Below the pieces are notes generated by a model. It worked only from the letters and a program-made list of their open reading frames with translations. It had not been told where the DNA came from and made no database searches. Made by a program: the position numbers and the translations under genes. From NCBI RefSeq assembly GCF_009730335.1, contig NZ_CP046315.1, forward strand, positions 558,001 through 622,000: 64,000 bases of DNA, in the 5' to 3' direction. The DNA comes from Schaalia odontolytica (lineage in GTDB: Bacteria > Actinomycetota > Actinomycetes > Actinomycetales > Actinomycetaceae). Positions 25,776 through 35,718 of this stretch are shown here, piece by piece (within the stretch, counting starts at the first letter, position 1; each line of letters opens with the position of its first letter).

Positions 25776-27611
25776 ATGGCACGTGCAGTCGGCATCGACC
25801 TCGGCACCACCAACTCCGCTATCGCCGTCCTCGAAGGCGGCGAACCCACCATTATTCCGAACGCTGAAGGCGCTCGCACGACTCCCTCGGTCGTTGCCTT
25901 CTCCAAGACCGGCGAGGTCCTGGTTGGTGAGATAGCCAAGCGTCAGGCGGTCACGAACGTTGATCGCACCATCTCGTCCGTCAAGCGCCACATGGGCACC
26001 GACTGGACCACGGAGATCGACGGTAAGAAGTACACCGCGCAGGAAATCTCCGCGCGCATCCTCATGAAGCTGAAGGCTGACGCCGAGGCCTACCTGGGCG
26101 AGCCCGTCACCGAGGCTGTCATCACCGTCCCTGCCTACTTCAACGACGCTCAGCGCCAGGCCACCAAGGACGCCGGTCAGATCGCCGGCCTCAAGGTCGA
26201 GCGCATCGTCAACGAGCCCACCGCCGCGGCCCTCGCCTACGGCCTCGAAAAGGGCAAGGAAGATGAGCTCATCCTGGTCTTCGACCTCGGTGGCGGCACC
26301 TTCGACGTGTCCCTCCTCGAGGTGGGCAAGGATGACGACGGCTTCTCCACCATCCAGGTGCGCGCCACCTCCGGCGACAACAACCTGGGTGGCGACGACT
26401 GGGATCAGCGCATCGTTAACTGGCTGATCGACCGGGTCAAGGCCAAGACCGGCGCCGACCTGTCCAAGGACGCGGTCGCCCTCCAGCGCCTGAAGGAAGC
26501 CGCTGAGCAGGCGAAGAAGGAGCTGTCCTCCGCGACCTCCACGAACATCTCGCTGCAGTACCTGTCCATGACCGCCGATGGCCCCATCCACCTGGATGAG
26601 TCCCTCACACGCGCCAAGTTCGAGGAGCTCACCTCCGACCTGCTTGAGCGCACCAAGAAGCCCTTCCGCGATGTCATGGCTGAGGCTGGCGTGACCGTCT
26701 CCGAGATCGACCACGTCGTGCTCGTCGGCGGCTCCACCCGTATGCCCGCCGTCACCGAGGTCGTCAAGGAGCTGACCGGCGGTCGCGAGCCCAACAAGGG
26801 CGTCAACCCCGATGAGGTCGTCGCCGTGGGTGCCGCCCTGCAGGCCGGTGTCATCCAGGGTGACCGTAAGGATGTCCTGCTCATCGACGTGACCCCGCTG
26901 TCGCTCGGTATCGAGACCAAGGGTGGCGTCATGACCAAGCTCATCGATCGCAACACGGCCATCCCGACCAAGGCCTCGGAGATCTTCTCCACCGCCGAGG
27001 ACGGCCAGCCCTCCGTGCTTATCCAGGTCTACCAGGGCGAGCGTGAGTTCGCCCGTGACAACAAGCTGCTCGGCACCTTCGAGCTGTCCGGCATCGCCCC
27101 GGCGCCCCGTGGCGTGCCGCAGATCGAGGTCACCTTCGACATCGACGCGAACGGCATCGTTCACGTCTCCGCGAAGGATCGTGGCACCGGCAAGGAGCAG
27201 TCGGTGACGATCACCGGTGGTTCGTCCCTGTCCAAGGAGGAGATCGACCGCATGGTGCGCGAGGCCGAGGAGCACGCCGCCGAGGATAAGAAGCGCCGCG
27301 AAGAGGCCGACATCCGAAACCAGGCTGAGCAGGCCGTCTACGCGACGGAGAAGCTGCTCAAGGACGAGGCCGACAAAATCTCTGAGGAGACTCGCGAGGC
27401 CGTCCAGAAGGACGTCGACGCCGTCAAGGAAGCCCTCAAGGGTGACGACATCGAGGCCGTGAAGACCGCCACGGCGACCCTGTCCGAGTCCGGCATGAAG
27501 ATCGGCCAGGAGATCTACGCCAAGCAGCAGGCCGACGAGGCCGGTGCCCAGTCCGCGCCCGCGCAGGACGACGTCGTGGACGCCGAGATCGTTGACGAGG
27601 ACAACAAGTGA
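25776..27611 (+). CDS. dnaK: Molecular chaperone DnaK (Hsp70)
   Basis: A 611-residue Hsp70. The ATPase domain (1-about 360) shows [35 protein letters not shown] and [12 protein letters not shown]; the substrate-binding domain (about 365-510) has [11 protein letters not shown] and the lid follows, ending in [13 protein letters not shown]. It refolds and protects proteins with GrpE and DnaJ. The start is ATG 25776, with AAAGGAA upstream. First gene of a four-gene operon ending in its own repressor hspR, under two HAIR operators. Confidence 0.98.
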   Translation: MARAVGIDLGTTNSAIAVLEGGEPTIIPNAEGARTTPSVVAFSKTGEVLVGEIAKRQAVTNVDRTISSVKRHMGTDWTTEIDGKKYTAQEISARILMKLKADAEAYLGEPVTEAVITVPAYFNDAQRQATKDAGQIAGLKVERIVNEPTAAALAYGLEKGKEDELILVFDLGGGTFDVSLLEVGKDDDGFSTIQVRATSGDNNLGGDDWDQRIVNWLIDRVKAKTGADLSKDAVALQRLKEAAEQAKKELSSATSTNISLQYLSMTADGPIHLDESLTRAKFEELTSDLLERTKKPFRDVMAEAGVTVSEIDHVVLVGGSTRMPAVTEVVKELTGGREPNKGVNPDEVVAVGAALQAGVIQGDRKDVLLIDVTPLSLGIETKGGVMTKLIDRNTAIPTKASEIFSTAEDGQPSVLIQVYQGEREFARDNKLLGTFELSGIAPAPRGVPQIEVTFDIDANGIVHVSAKDRGTGKEQSVTITGGSSLSKEEIDRMVREAEEHAAEDKKRREEADIRNQAEQAVYATEKLLKDEADKISEETREAVQKDVDAVKEALKGDDIEAVKTATATLSESGMKIGQEIYAKQQADEAGAQSAPAQDDVVDAEIVDEDNK

Positions 27612-28264
27612 GCACCGAAGAAACCAACGGTTTCTCGGCGCCCAACGAAGACGCCAACGTCGCCGGGGCCGACTCCTTCGAGTCGGCCCCGGCCGGCCAG
27701 GCGGCCGAGAACAACGAGACCGCACTCGGCGCGGATGACGCTGCCCAGGCCTCGTCCGAGGGCTCGGCCGACGACATGAGCGCCTTCGAGGAGCAGATCG
27801 AGGACTCCGACCTCGCCACGGCCCTCGAGCGCATCGCGAGCGTTGAGGACCAGCTGGCCCGCGCCAACGCGGAGCTGTATAACCAGGGCCAGGAGTACGC
27901 CAACTATGTGCGCCGCTCCAAGGAGGCCATCCCCGGCTACAAGACCGCGGGCCAGGACGAGGTCATCGAGTCGCTCATCAGCGTCCTCGACGACATCGCC
28001 GCCGCCCGCGCGCATGGCGACCTGGAGGATGGCCCCTTCGCGTCGATCGCCACGAAGCTCGAGGAGACGCTCAAGACGCGTTTCGAGCTGGAGCGCTACG
28101 GCGCCCCGGGCGACGACTTCGATCCCGCCCTGCACGACGCCCTTATGGCGACCACCAGCCCGGACGTCGACCATCCCGTCATCGGGCAGGTCCTCACGAG
28201 TGGCTATCGCCGTGGCGAACGCGTCGTGCGCGCCGCGAAGGTGCTGGTGAACAACCCTGAATGA
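27608..28264 (+). CDS. grpE: Nucleotide exchange factor GrpE
   Basis: A 218-residue DnaK partner that triggers ADP release. An acidic, low-complexity N-terminus (about 1-60) precedes the coiled coil (about 65-105, [20 protein letters not shown]) and the beta domain (about 155-215) with [12 protein letters not shown] and [17 protein letters not shown], matching the family signature. GTG 27608 overlaps the dnaK stop by four bases (GTGA), so translation is coupled. Confidence 0.96.
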   Translation: MSTEETNGFSAPNEDANVAGADSFESAPAGQAAENNETALGADDAAQASSEGSADDMSAFEEQIEDSDLATALERIASVEDQLARANAELYNQGQEYANYVRRSKEAIPGYKTAGQDEVIESLISVLDDIAAARAHGDLEDGPFASIATKLEETLKTRFELERYGAPGDDFDPALHDALMATTSPDVDHPVIGQVLTSGYRRGERVVRAAKVLVNNPE

Positions 28265-28303
28265 CATCGACACGCTCGCAACTGAAAGAGAGGTGACACG
28301 CGC

Positions 28304-29350
28304 GTGAGTGAACAGGAATGGTTCTCCAAGGACTTCTACAAGGTCCTCGGAGTTGACAAGACAGCGGATAAGAAGGCCATCACCAAGGCCTACCGCAAGC
28401 TGGCTCGGCAGTGGCACCCGGATCAGAACCCGGGCGACAAGGCCGCTGAGGATAAGTTCAAGGAAATCGGCGAGGCCTACGCCGTCCTGTCCAATGACGA
28501 GGATCGCAAGCGCTATGACGCGATCCGCGCGATGGCTAGCGGCGGGGCACGCTTCTCCGCCGGATCGGGCGGCGCGGGCGGCTTCGAGGACCTCTTCGGT
28601 GCCTTCGGCGGTGCCGGCGGCTTCGGAGGCGGCGGTCATAACGTGCGCTTCCAGACCTCCGGCATGCCCGGCGGTGGTGGCTTCGAAGACATCCTCTCCG
28701 GTCTCTTCGGCGGTGGCGGCGGTGGCGCGCGTTTTGGGGGCGACCCCTACGGTTCGCCCTTCGGCGGAGCCGGTCACGCCCAGCAGGCGGCGCCCACCCC
28801 TGAAAAGGGTGGGACCGTGCGCGCGAAGCTTTCCATCTCCTTCCGCCAGGCCCTCAACGGCGCGACCCTGACCATCAAGGTCGGCGGCTCTCCGATCAAG
28901 GTCCGCATTCCCGCGGGCATTAAGGATGGCCAGAAGGTCCGCGTCAAGGGCCACGGCAAGCCCGGTATCAACGGCGGTCCCGCCGGCGACCTCGAGGTCG
29001 CCGTGACCGTCAAGCCGCATCCCGTGTTCTCGCGCGAGGGCGACGACCTGGTTCTCACCCTGCCCGTCACGGTGTCCGAGGCGATCCTCGGTACCGTCGT
29101 CGACGTGCCCATAATCGATGGCAACACGGCCACGGTCAAGGTGCCTGCGGGTTCCTCCTCGGGCTCCGAGATTCGCATGCGCGGCGGGGGAGTGAAGACC
29201 TCCAAGGCGACGGGTGACCTGATTGCCCGCGTGGCCATCCAGGTTCCCGCCAAGCCGAGCCGCGACCTCAAGAAGCTCGCGAAGGAGATGGCGACGGCCG
29301 AGGGTGACCTCGACGTCCGCGCCTCCCTGTTCAAGGCCGTGGAGGAGTAA
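28304..29350 (+). CDS. DnaJ family co-chaperone without zinc finger (CbpA/DnaJ2 type)
   Basis: A 348-residue J-protein. The J domain (about 9-75) has the HPD motif in RQWHPDQNP; a long Gly/Phe-rich region (about 80-165) follows, then two C-terminal beta domains (about 170-335). The four CxxCxGxG zinc motifs of classical DnaJ are absent, making it a class B/CbpA-like protein. It stimulates DnaK ATPase. GTG 28304 has GAGAGGTG upstream. Genomes of this group often carry a second dnaJ elsewhere; in this operon the zinc-less form takes the dnaJ position. Confidence 0.93.
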   Translation: MSEQEWFSKDFYKVLGVDKTADKKAITKAYRKLARQWHPDQNPGDKAAEDKFKEIGEAYAVLSNDEDRKRYDAIRAMASGGARFSAGSGGAGGFEDLFGAFGGAGGFGGGGHNVRFQTSGMPGGGGFEDILSGLFGGGGGGARFGGDPYGSPFGGAGHAQQAAPTPEKGGTVRAKLSISFRQALNGATLTIKVGGSPIKVRIPAGIKDGQKVRVKGHGKPGINGGPAGDLEVAVTVKPHPVFSREGDDLVLTLPVTVSEAILGTVVDVPIIDGNTATVKVPAGSSSGSEIRMRGGGVKTSKATGDLIARVAIQVPAKPSRDLKKLAKEMATAEGDLDVRASLFKAVEE

Positions 29351-29353
29351 GCC

Positions 29354-29908
29354 ATGGCGACGACGGGATCGGACGATGCGATCACGTTCGTCATCTCGGT
29401 TGCGGCTGAGCTGGCGGGCATGCATCCGCAGACCCTGCGCCAGTACGACCGTCTCGGCCTGGTGATCCCGGCCCGTACTAAGGGGCGGGGACGCCGCTAT
29501 ACGAAGCGGGACGTGCAGCGTCTGCGCGACGTGCAGCGGATGAGCCAGGAAGAGGGCATCAACCTGGCGGGTATCCGACGTATCCTCGAGCTCGAGCGGC
29601 GAGTCGAGGCCTTGGAAGAGGAACGGGACGCTCTGCGTGGGGCGGTCGCCGCGGCCGAGGCTAAGCGCAACCGTGTGTTCGCTGCGTCTGCGGACGGTCA
29701 GGTCATGCCGATGCGACGAGGCCAGCGCCCATGGGATAGCTCCTCGAGGTCTGAGGCTCGCTCTGGGGGCTCTCTCACCGTGTGGAATCCGGTGCGGGCG
29801 CTCGCGGCGCTCGCCTCCTCCGAGGCTTCGGCGCGTTCGGCCCTTCCGGCTGCGCCGCGATCGAACGCGCGCGCGGTGATTGAAGGGACGATCGTCTCTC
29901 GCAGCTAG
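29354..29908 (+). CDS. hspR: Heat shock repressor HspR (MerR family)
   Basis: A 184-residue MerR-type regulator. The winged helix has VISVAAELAGMHPQTLRQYDRLGLV and RGRRYTKRDVQRLRDVQRMSQEEGINLAGIRRIL, a near-signature HspR segment, followed by a coiled coil (about 75-105) and a Ser/Ala-rich tail longer than in Streptomyces HspR. HspR binds HAIR operators with DnaK as co-repressor; HAIR sites occur before dnaK and clpB in this window. ATG 29354 is three bases after the dnaJ stop. Confidence 0.96.
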   Translation: MATTGSDDAITFVISVAAELAGMHPQTLRQYDRLGLVIPARTKGRGRRYTKRDVQRLRDVQRMSQEEGINLAGIRRILELERRVEALEEERDALRGAVAAAEAKRNRVFAASADGQVMPMRRGQRPWDSSSRSEARSGGSLTVWNPVRALAALASSEASARSALPAAPRSNARAVIEGTIVSRS

Positions 29909-29927
29909 GACATCGAGACATAAAGGA

Positions 29928-29960
29928 CTGCGGGACCCATCCAAAGGATGGGTCCCGCAG
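29928..29960 (+). terminator. Terminator of the dnaK operon
   Basis: CTGCGGGACCCATCC and GGATGGGTCCCGCAG form a perfect 15-bp stem around AAA. Confidence 0.88.
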
Positions 29961-30472
29961 CATATTCGATCGAGGATCCGGGGGCACACAGGATCCCCGA
30001 CCGAAGCCTGGAACAGGCGACAGGCTTTCGCCTGCTGAACATAGTTTTACCAGGTCACAGCCGGTTTCGATAGTTGATTGTTGGGGTGTGGACCGCTTGG
30101 CGCAAACGTGCAGGGGCTGCGTGAAATGTGTGCGTCAGATTCGCTACTATTTTTTGGAAATGCCCTCTGACCTGCAAGTTTGTTGGTGGGTACGCCTTTT
30201 CCTTGAAAATGCTCATGTTGTGGGCCGGTGGGACGATGCTCGTGGGTGGCTCATCGGTCGGTATTGACCGTTAGGAAATATCGATGCCATCACAGAGAGA
30301 TGGCGTGGATAACGTCGGTATGCAATACGTAACTATCTGTGCAGGTCAGATGGGTATCAGCGTGTTGCGCGAGGAAGGCAGTCTGAGAGGTGTCCCTCGT
30401 CTGTGTCCTGATAGAAAGGATCGAGATGCGTCAGCGGTGCGACCGATGCCCCGCATGCGTTAACGTGGACGC
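29961..30472. other. Gene-free region, possible untranslated RNA
   Basis: About 510 bases of mixed composition without coding frames. A hairpin-like stretch GGCGACAGGCTTTCGCCTG lies near 30016 and a palindrome-like segment near 30280-30305 (GATGCCATCACAGAGAGATGGCGT). TAACGT at 30461 is a -10 for the leaderless murT. I see no known RNA family. Confidence 0.4.
30461..30466 (+). promoter_or_regulatory. -10 box of a leaderless murT transcript
   Basis: TAACGT ends six bases before ATG 30473, with no ribosome site. Confidence 0.5.
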
Positions 30473-31783
30473 ATGACGAAATCTTCGCATCACCTGTCGG
30501 TGCGCTCGCGCGTGGCCAAAGCGGCCGGCGGTGCCGCCCGCTTCGCCTCCCGGGCCCTCGGGCGCGGATCCGGCGGCATGATTGGCGGTGAGGTTGCCAT
30601 GCGCATCTCGCCGACGTTCCTTTCGGAGCTGGCAGCCCCCTACTCTTCCGTCATCGTGACCGGTACGAACGGAAAGTCGACGACGACGCGCATGGTGCGG
30701 GCGGCCCTCGAAAGCGCCGGACCCGTCGCTTCGAACATCAATGGTGACAACATGACCTCGGGCGTGATTACGGCCCTCATGCAGGGTAAGGGGGCGACGC
30801 GAGCGGCCCTCGAGGTCGACGAGATGCACGTGCCCGCCGTCGCCGCCGACGTGAAGCCGGCGGTCTTCGTGTACCTGAATCTCTCGCGCGATCAGCTTGA
30901 CCGCGTCGGCGAAATTGGCTCCGTCGAGCGTCGCCTGCGTGACGGGGCCTCGGCCCACCCGGGCGCCGTCGTCGTCGCCAACTGCGATGACCCGCTGATC
31001 GTTTCCGCCGCCGCCGACAATCCGAACGTCGTGTGGGTGGCCGCAGGCGCCGGTTGGGGAGGGGACTCCGCCGCATACCCGCGCGGTGGCCGCGTCGTTC
31101 GCTCCGGCGAGGACTGGCACCTGATCCCAGCCTTCGACGGCGAGGAACTCCCTGAGCTCAGCAGCCGTCCTCAGCCTCAGTGGTGGCTCGAGGACATCGA
31201 GCTGGCCCCCGAGGGGCCGCGCGCGACGCTGCGTGGACCCGACGGCGTCAGCGTCCCCCTCAAGCTGAAGCTTCCCGGGCGCGCCAACCTTGGCAATGCC
31301 GCGCAGGCCGTCGCCGCCGCCGTCGCGATGGGCATTGACCCCGCTGCTGCCGCCGCGGCCGTCAGCAGCGTCGCCGAAGTCGCGGGACGCTACTCCGTCC
31401 ACGATGTCAACGGACGCAGTGCGCGCCTCATGCTCGCCAAGAACCCCGCCGGATGGCAGGAAGCCATGACGATGATCGACCCGCGCGTCGACCAGGTTGT
31501 CATCGGCGTCAACGGCCAGGTGCCCGACGGCCAGGACCTCTCCTGGCTGTGGGACGTCGACTTTTCCGCCGTCAAGCAGCCCGGCCGCCGCGTTGTGACC
31601 TGCGGTGAGCGCGGCGCCGACCTGGCCGTGCGCCTCGAATATGCGGGCGTCCACTGCGACCTCATTCCGCTGCCCATGGACGCCCTCGCCGCGTGCGAGC
31701 CCGGCCGCGTCGAGATGCTCCTCAACTACACGGCCATGCGCGACTTCAAGGTCCTGCTCGATCGAAAGGAAGGCGCGCGATGA
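30473..31783 (+). CDS. murT: Lipid II isoglutaminyl synthase, MurT subunit
   Basis: A 436-residue Mur-ligase-like protein. P-loop VTGTNGKSTTT is at about 62-72; the central domain has NLSRDQLDR and the C-terminal part is DUF1727 (PAGWQEAM, LWDVDF). With GatD it amidates D-Glu of lipid II to D-isoglutamine, needed for cross-linking. The usual four-cysteine zinc ribbon is missing: at about 199-225 the sequence reads DSAAYPRGGRVVRSGEDW with none of the expected cysteines. The ATG is directly downstream of a -10 box. The stop overlaps gatD (ATGA). Confidence 0.94.
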   Translation: MTKSSHHLSVRSRVAKAAGGAARFASRALGRGSGGMIGGEVAMRISPTFLSELAAPYSSVIVTGTNGKSTTTRMVRAALESAGPVASNINGDNMTSGVITALMQGKGATRAALEVDEMHVPAVAADVKPAVFVYLNLSRDQLDRVGEIGSVERRLRDGASAHPGAVVVANCDDPLIVSAAADNPNVVWVAAGAGWGGDSAAYPRGGRVVRSGEDWHLIPAFDGEELPELSSRPQPQWWLEDIELAPEGPRATLRGPDGVSVPLKLKLPGRANLGNAAQAVAAAVAMGIDPAAAAAAVSSVAEVAGRYSVHDVNGRSARLMLAKNPAGWQEAMTMIDPRVDQVVIGVNGQVPDGQDLSWLWDVDFSAVKQPGRRVVTCGERGADLAVRLEYAGVHCDLIPLPMDALAACEPGRVEMLLNYTAMRDFKVLLDRKEGAR

Positions 31784-32520
31784 GTGCCTCCACGCTGCGA
31801 ATCGGCGTCCTCATGCCCGAGGTCCTGGGCACCTACGGTGACAGCGGTAACGCGCTGATCCTCGCCGAGCGAGCCCGCAGGCGCGGCATCGACGCCGAGG
31901 TCGTCCACGTCGGCTTGACCGAGGAGATCCCGGACAGCCTAGACATTTACACTCTCGGAGGTGGCGAGGATACCGCCCAGGCGCTCGCGGCCGACAAGTT
32001 CCGCGGCACCTCCGGTCTCGCCCGCGCCCTCTACGCGGGGCGCCCGCTCCTCGCGATCTGCGCCTCCCTGCAGGTTCTCGGCCACTGGTACGAGGATGCT
32101 CGGGGCGTGCGCGTTCCCGGTATGGGCGTCCTCGATATTACGACGCGCCCACAGGGGCACCGAGCGATCGGTGAGCTCGTCTGTGAGCCCGTTCTTGACG
32201 GCCTTACGCAGACTCTGACGGGTTTCGAGAATCACGGGGGCGGCACCGTTCTCGGCCCAGACGCCTCCCCGCTGGGACGCGTCATCTCGGGCGTCGGAAA
32301 CGGCACACCCCAGGGAGAGGAAGCGCCCGAGGTGCGCTATGACGGCGCCGTTCAGGGGTCCGTCATCGCCACCTACATGCACGGCCCCGCTCTCGCCCGT
32401 AACCCCGAGCTGGCGGACCTGCTGCTCGAGCGCGCCACGGGCGCAACGCTGGAACCACTCGACGTGCCGGGTGTCGCCGAGCTACGCAAGGAACGGCTGG
32501 CCGGCATTCAGCTGTCCTGA
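31780..32520 (+). CDS. gatD: Lipid II isoglutaminyl synthase, glutamine amidotransferase GatD
   Basis: A 246-residue class I glutaminase subunit (CobB/CobQ-like GATase). The nucleophile is Cys94 (LLAICASLQVLG) and the catalytic histidine His201 (ATYMHGPALARNPELAD); GGGEDTAQ lies at 60-67. It feeds ammonia to MurT for amidation of lipid II. ATG 31780 overlaps the murT stop by four bases, and AAAGGAAGG lies ahead, so the two subunits are made together. Confidence 0.95.
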   Translation: MSASTLRIGVLMPEVLGTYGDSGNALILAERARRRGIDAEVVHVGLTEEIPDSLDIYTLGGGEDTAQALAADKFRGTSGLARALYAGRPLLAICASLQVLGHWYEDARGVRVPGMGVLDITTRPQGHRAIGELVCEPVLDGLTQTLTGFENHGGGTVLGPDASPLGRVISGVGNGTPQGEEAPEVRYDGAVQGSVIATYMHGPALARNPELADLLLERATGATLEPLDVPGVAELRKERLAGIQLS

Positions 32521-32650
32521 CCTCGCCTCAGCCTCATTCATCCGTCGCCGATTCCCGGCGGGGGGCGGCGACGCACAATCTGGTCCTGTCGCGCTCTGGT
32601 TGCGGGACTCTAGTATTCTGAGCTCGATCTTCCATCAGAAAGGCATAGAC

Positions 32651-33307
32651 ATGTCGAATCCCTCCTACGGTCCCGCGGACCAGCAGAACGCGGTGCCCAC
32701 GAACGGCATTTCCTACCCGGGTGCCGCAGCCCCGCAGGGCTACGGTGCTCCCGCGCCCGTGGTCATGTCGAAGCTGCCCGGTCGAGGCGGCGCCATCACC
32801 ACGCTCGTTCTCGGCGTGGTACTCATGGTTTTCATCGCGCCGATTGTCTTCTTTGCCACGATGATCGCCGGTGTGGCTGGCACCGATGGCAACGCGGTCA
32901 AGGGTGGCACCACCGCCAACGGCAGCGTCGTCACTGTGACCGCGGATGGCATCTTCATGGTGCGGGCCGACGCGCACAAGGACCCCTCCTGCTCGCTGAT
33001 TGGCGCAGATGACAAGAGCTACGAGCTGGAACCCTACGCTGGCAGCGAGGACGTGTATCTGGCAGAGAACCTGCCCGCGGGCTCGTACGTGCTGCAGTGT
33101 GACGGCATCGCCAGCGGCGCGAACATCACCGCATTCAACGCATCGCCTGAGGTCGTGACAAAGGTCTTCGCCATGCCCTTCGTGTGGGGCACCGTTGTCG
33201 GTGTTGTCGGCCTGATTCTCCTGATCGTCGGCATCGTTCTCCTGGTGAAGGTGAACGGCAAGCGCCGCCGCATCACGCAGGAATCCATGCTGAGCGCCGT
33301 GCGCTGA
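32651..33307 (+). CDS. Small membrane protein, two TM helices, paralogue A
   Basis: A 218-residue protein with an N-terminal Pro/Gly/Tyr-rich cytoplasmic segment (MSNPSYGPADQQ), a first helix (about 49-75, ITTLVLGVVLMVFIAPIVFFATM), an external beta-rich domain (about 80-175) with two cysteines (DPSCSLI and LQCDG) and a second helix (about 181-202). The basic end is KVNGKRRRITQE. AGAAAGG lies before ATG 32651. It shares its plan with 33510-34217. I recognise no domain; the two cysteines probably form a disulfide. Confidence 0.8.
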   Translation: MSNPSYGPADQQNAVPTNGISYPGAAAPQGYGAPAPVVMSKLPGRGGAITTLVLGVVLMVFIAPIVFFATMIAGVAGTDGNAVKGGTTANGSVVTVTADGIFMVRADAHKDPSCSLIGADDKSYELEPYAGSEDVYLAENLPAGSYVLQCDGIASGANITAFNASPEVVTKVFAMPFVWGTVVGVVGLILLIVGIVLLVKVNGKRRRITQESMLSAVR

Positions 33308-33320
33308 CTCGGATTCCGAC

Positions 33321-33364
33321 AAGGGGACGAGGCGGGGGGAACTATCCCGGGCCTCGTCCCCTTT
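33321..33364 (+). terminator. Terminator between the two paralogous membrane genes
   Basis: AAGGGGACGAGGC pairs with GCCTCGTCCCCTT, followed by TTTG; carries the GACGAGGC core described in the findings. Confidence 0.8.
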
Positions 33365-33509
33365 GTGGTTCCCTCTGGCGTTTTCCCCCACGGCAGGAAA
33401 CAGCGTACGATCGAGGGTTATCTGAGCGTTCCAATCGCGTCGGCGCACTGTTCAGTCTGCCTGCCGCATTGTTATGCTTAAGCAAAGTTTTCTTCAGGAA
33501 GGCACGCAC

Positions 33510-34217
33510 ATGTCGAATCCCCCCTACGGTGTCCCGGGCGATCAGGGCACACCCTGGCCCCAGTACGGTGACAACGGAGCGGGAGCTCCGATGCAGGGTA
33601 TGCCGATGCAGGGTATGCCGATGCAGGGAGGGCCTCAGAACTTCCAGGGTTACGGTGGTCCGGCCCCGATGCCGATCGTGAAGGGCCCCAGCAAGGCCCC
33701 CGGCACCATTCTCATCGTCCTGGGCGTCCTCGCGTCTTTTGTCGCCGCTCCCATCCTTTTCTTTGTCCTGTGGTTCCAGGGCGTCACGGATATGGCTGGC
33801 GCTCTGGCTCAAGGTGCCACCTTCTCGAATGGCGGCACCGTTGAGGTCGGCGGAGCCGGCAGCTACATGCTCCAGATCTCGGGCGGCGAGGCAACTACGT
33901 GCAAGATGATTGACTCGGGCAACAACGTGTACGACATGTCCCCGTTCCAGAGCGACAAGTCGCTCTACTACATCGACGGCCTGAACAATGGCACCTACAC
34001 GGTCCGCTGCGAAGGTGTCGACCAGAAGGCGTCCATGACGGGCATGAGCGTGAGCCCCAATGACTTTACGAACACGGTCGGCTTCGCATTCCTGTGGAGC
34101 ACCGTGGTTGGCGTCACCGGTGTCGTCCTGCTGATCGTTGGTATCGTCCTCGTGGTTCGAGCCGGCAGTAAGACCAAAGAGCTTCAGCAGCAGGCCATGA
34201 TGTCAGCGATGTACTGA
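33510..34217 (+). CDS. Small membrane protein, two TM helices, paralogue B
   Basis: A 235-residue homologue of 32651-33307: MSNPPYGVPGDQG N-terminus, a short MQGMP repeat, a first helix (about 70-95, ILIVLGVLASFVAAPILFFVLWF), an external domain with the paired cysteines (TTCKMI and VRCEG) and a second helix near the C-terminus (about 190-215). CAGGAAGG precedes ATG 33510. The two copies each have their own promoter and terminator, so they may be expressed under different conditions. Function unknown. Confidence 0.8.
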   Translation: MSNPPYGVPGDQGTPWPQYGDNGAGAPMQGMPMQGMPMQGGPQNFQGYGGPAPMPIVKGPSKAPGTILIVLGVLASFVAAPILFFVLWFQGVTDMAGALAQGATFSNGGTVEVGGAGSYMLQISGGEATTCKMIDSGNNVYDMSPFQSDKSLYYIDGLNNGTYTVRCEGVDQKASMTGMSVSPNDFTNTVGFAFLWSTVVGVTGVVLLIVGIVLVVRAGSKTKELQQQAMMSAMY

Positions 34218-34233
34218 CCCATGTAACGCGATC

Positions 34234-34275
34234 AGGGGCGAGGCCCGGACAGACTCTCCGGCCTCGCCCCTTTTT
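34234..34275 (+). terminator. Intrinsic terminator with U tract
   Basis: AGGGGCGAGGCC pairs with GGCCTCGCCCCT, then TTTTT. Confidence 0.85.
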
Positions 34276-34305
34276 CGCACCGGCACCACCACGAGGAAGG
34301 ACACC

Positions 34306-35718
34306 ATGCGTACCCTGTCTTTCACGGGAGAACGCCAGCTTCGATACCCGGCCCCCGACGTCGCGCGTGGCTTTATGCTCGCGCTCATTGCGCTGGCAAA
34401 CGTCCCCTTTTGGCTGAGGTACTTCCCGGAGGCGCCTCACGCCGGGCATGCGGCGCTTGCGGCGATGGGCAGCGCCGACCAGTGGTGGTACCTGGCGCGG
34501 ACCCTGTTCGTTGACCGCAGGGCCTACCCGCTGTTCTCGATCCTGTTCGGTTTCGGCATGGCGATCATGGCCTCGCGCACGATGGAGCGTGAGCGCCGGG
34601 CCGTCATGGAGACCTTCACTGCCGAGGAGGTTGCCGGCTGGCATCCCGTCCAACGACAGATTGTCGAGGAGAACGTCGAGCGTTATGCGCGCCGCACGGC
34701 CTCGCGCCTGATTCGCCGTCGCGGCTGGTGGATGCTGGCCTTCGGCTTGGTGCATGCTGTCTTCTTCTCGGGTGACATCATCGGGGCGTATGGCCTGGTT
34801 GCGGTGGTTTTTGCTGAGGTGATCGTCATGACGCGCGCATGGGTGCGTGTGCTGGTCGGCGTACTTGTTGGCTCCTTGAGCCTGCTGGGAATCTGGTCGA
34901 TGGCGGCGTTTATGGGCCGAGAAGCGATGATGTTGGAGTTCCACGATCCTGTATCGCTGGACGCGGGGTATCCGCTGGTGTCTGTTGCCTCCTGGCTCAT
35001 CGCGACGCCGATGACTGTCCTCACGGCTCTGGTGGTTCCCTGCGTCATGATCGGCGTGGGCGTGGCGCGCTGGGGCCTCCTCCAGGACCCGCGTGGGCGT
35101 GGGGCGTTGCTGTCCGGAATTGCGGCGTGCGGCCTGGGGATCGGAGCGCTCGGAGGGTTGCCTTTCGCGCTCATGCAGCTGGATTGGGCGTTCGCCGGCT
35201 CGGCCGCCTGGTCTTACCCGCTGTTCCACGCCTCGGGGGTCGCGGGTGCGTGCGGCTGGCTGGCGCTTCTGGCCCTCGTGGGTGGCGGCCCACGCGAAAA
35301 GCTGGGCACCGCGTGCGCCTTCCTCAGCGCGATCGGTCGCCGTTCGATGACCGCCTACCTGTCCCAGACGCTGCTCTTCATCCTCATCTGCGGGTTGTCA
35401 ATCTCCTTCGGTGTGCGCTCGCTGGGCGTCGCCGTGTCCGGACTGATTGCGCTCGTCGTGTGGGCACTGATCGGCCTGGGCTGTGTCATTGCCGAGGCAA
35501 TGGGATCTTCGCGCGGTCCCGCTGAGTGGGCGCTGCGCTGGCTGGTCGCGAAGAGTGCCAAGAAGAGGCCGATGCCGGTCTTCGTTCCCGTTCCCGTCGT
35601 TCGCTCGGATGTGTCCATAGGAGTCACGCAGGCCTCGTCGTTCCCTGTGGCTCCGGTCCCCGCATCGGGTGTCGAGCCCAATGGGAATGTGCAGGGGAGT
35701 ACGTGCGACAGCGAGTGA
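34306..35718 (+). CDS. DUF418-like multi-pass membrane protein
   Basis: A 470-residue integral membrane protein with about nine to ten helices. The opening RYPAPDVARGFMLALIALANVPFW and the RAYPLFSILFGFGMAI segment are characteristic of the DUF418/YeiB-like family, which is distantly related to acyltransferase-3 proteins; the C-terminal RSMTAYLSQTLLFILI is the DUF418 core. The last about 60 residues are a Pro/Val/Ser-rich cytoplasmic tail. GAGGAAGGA precedes ATG 34306. Possibly modifies a cell-envelope polymer, but no activity is established. Confidence 0.85.
   Translation: MRTLSFTGERQLRYPAPDVARGFMLALIALANVPFWLRYFPEAPHAGHAALAAMGSADQWWYLARTLFVDRRAYPLFSILFGFGMAIMASRTMERERRAVMETFTAEEVAGWHPVQRQIVEENVERYARRTASRLIRRRGWWMLAFGLVHAVFFSGDIIGAYGLVAVVFAEVIVMTRAWVRVLVGVLVGSLSLLGIWSMAAFMGREAMMLEFHDPVSLDAGYPLVSVASWLIATPMTVLTALVVPCVMIGVGVARWGLLQDPRGRGALLSGIAACGLGIGALGGLPFALMQLDWAFAGSAAWSYPLFHASGVAGACGWLALLALVGGGPREKLGTACAFLSAIGRRSMTAYLSQTLLFILICGLSISFGVRSLGVAVSGLIALVVWALIGLGCVIAEAMGSSRGPAEWALRWLVAKSAKKRPMPVFVPVPVVRSDVSIGVTQASSFPVAPVPASGVEPNGNVQGSTCDSE

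Noticed and set aside
29961..30472. SRP RNA, tmRNA or RNase P in the gap before murT
   Set aside because: None of the conserved core sequences of these RNAs is recognisable.
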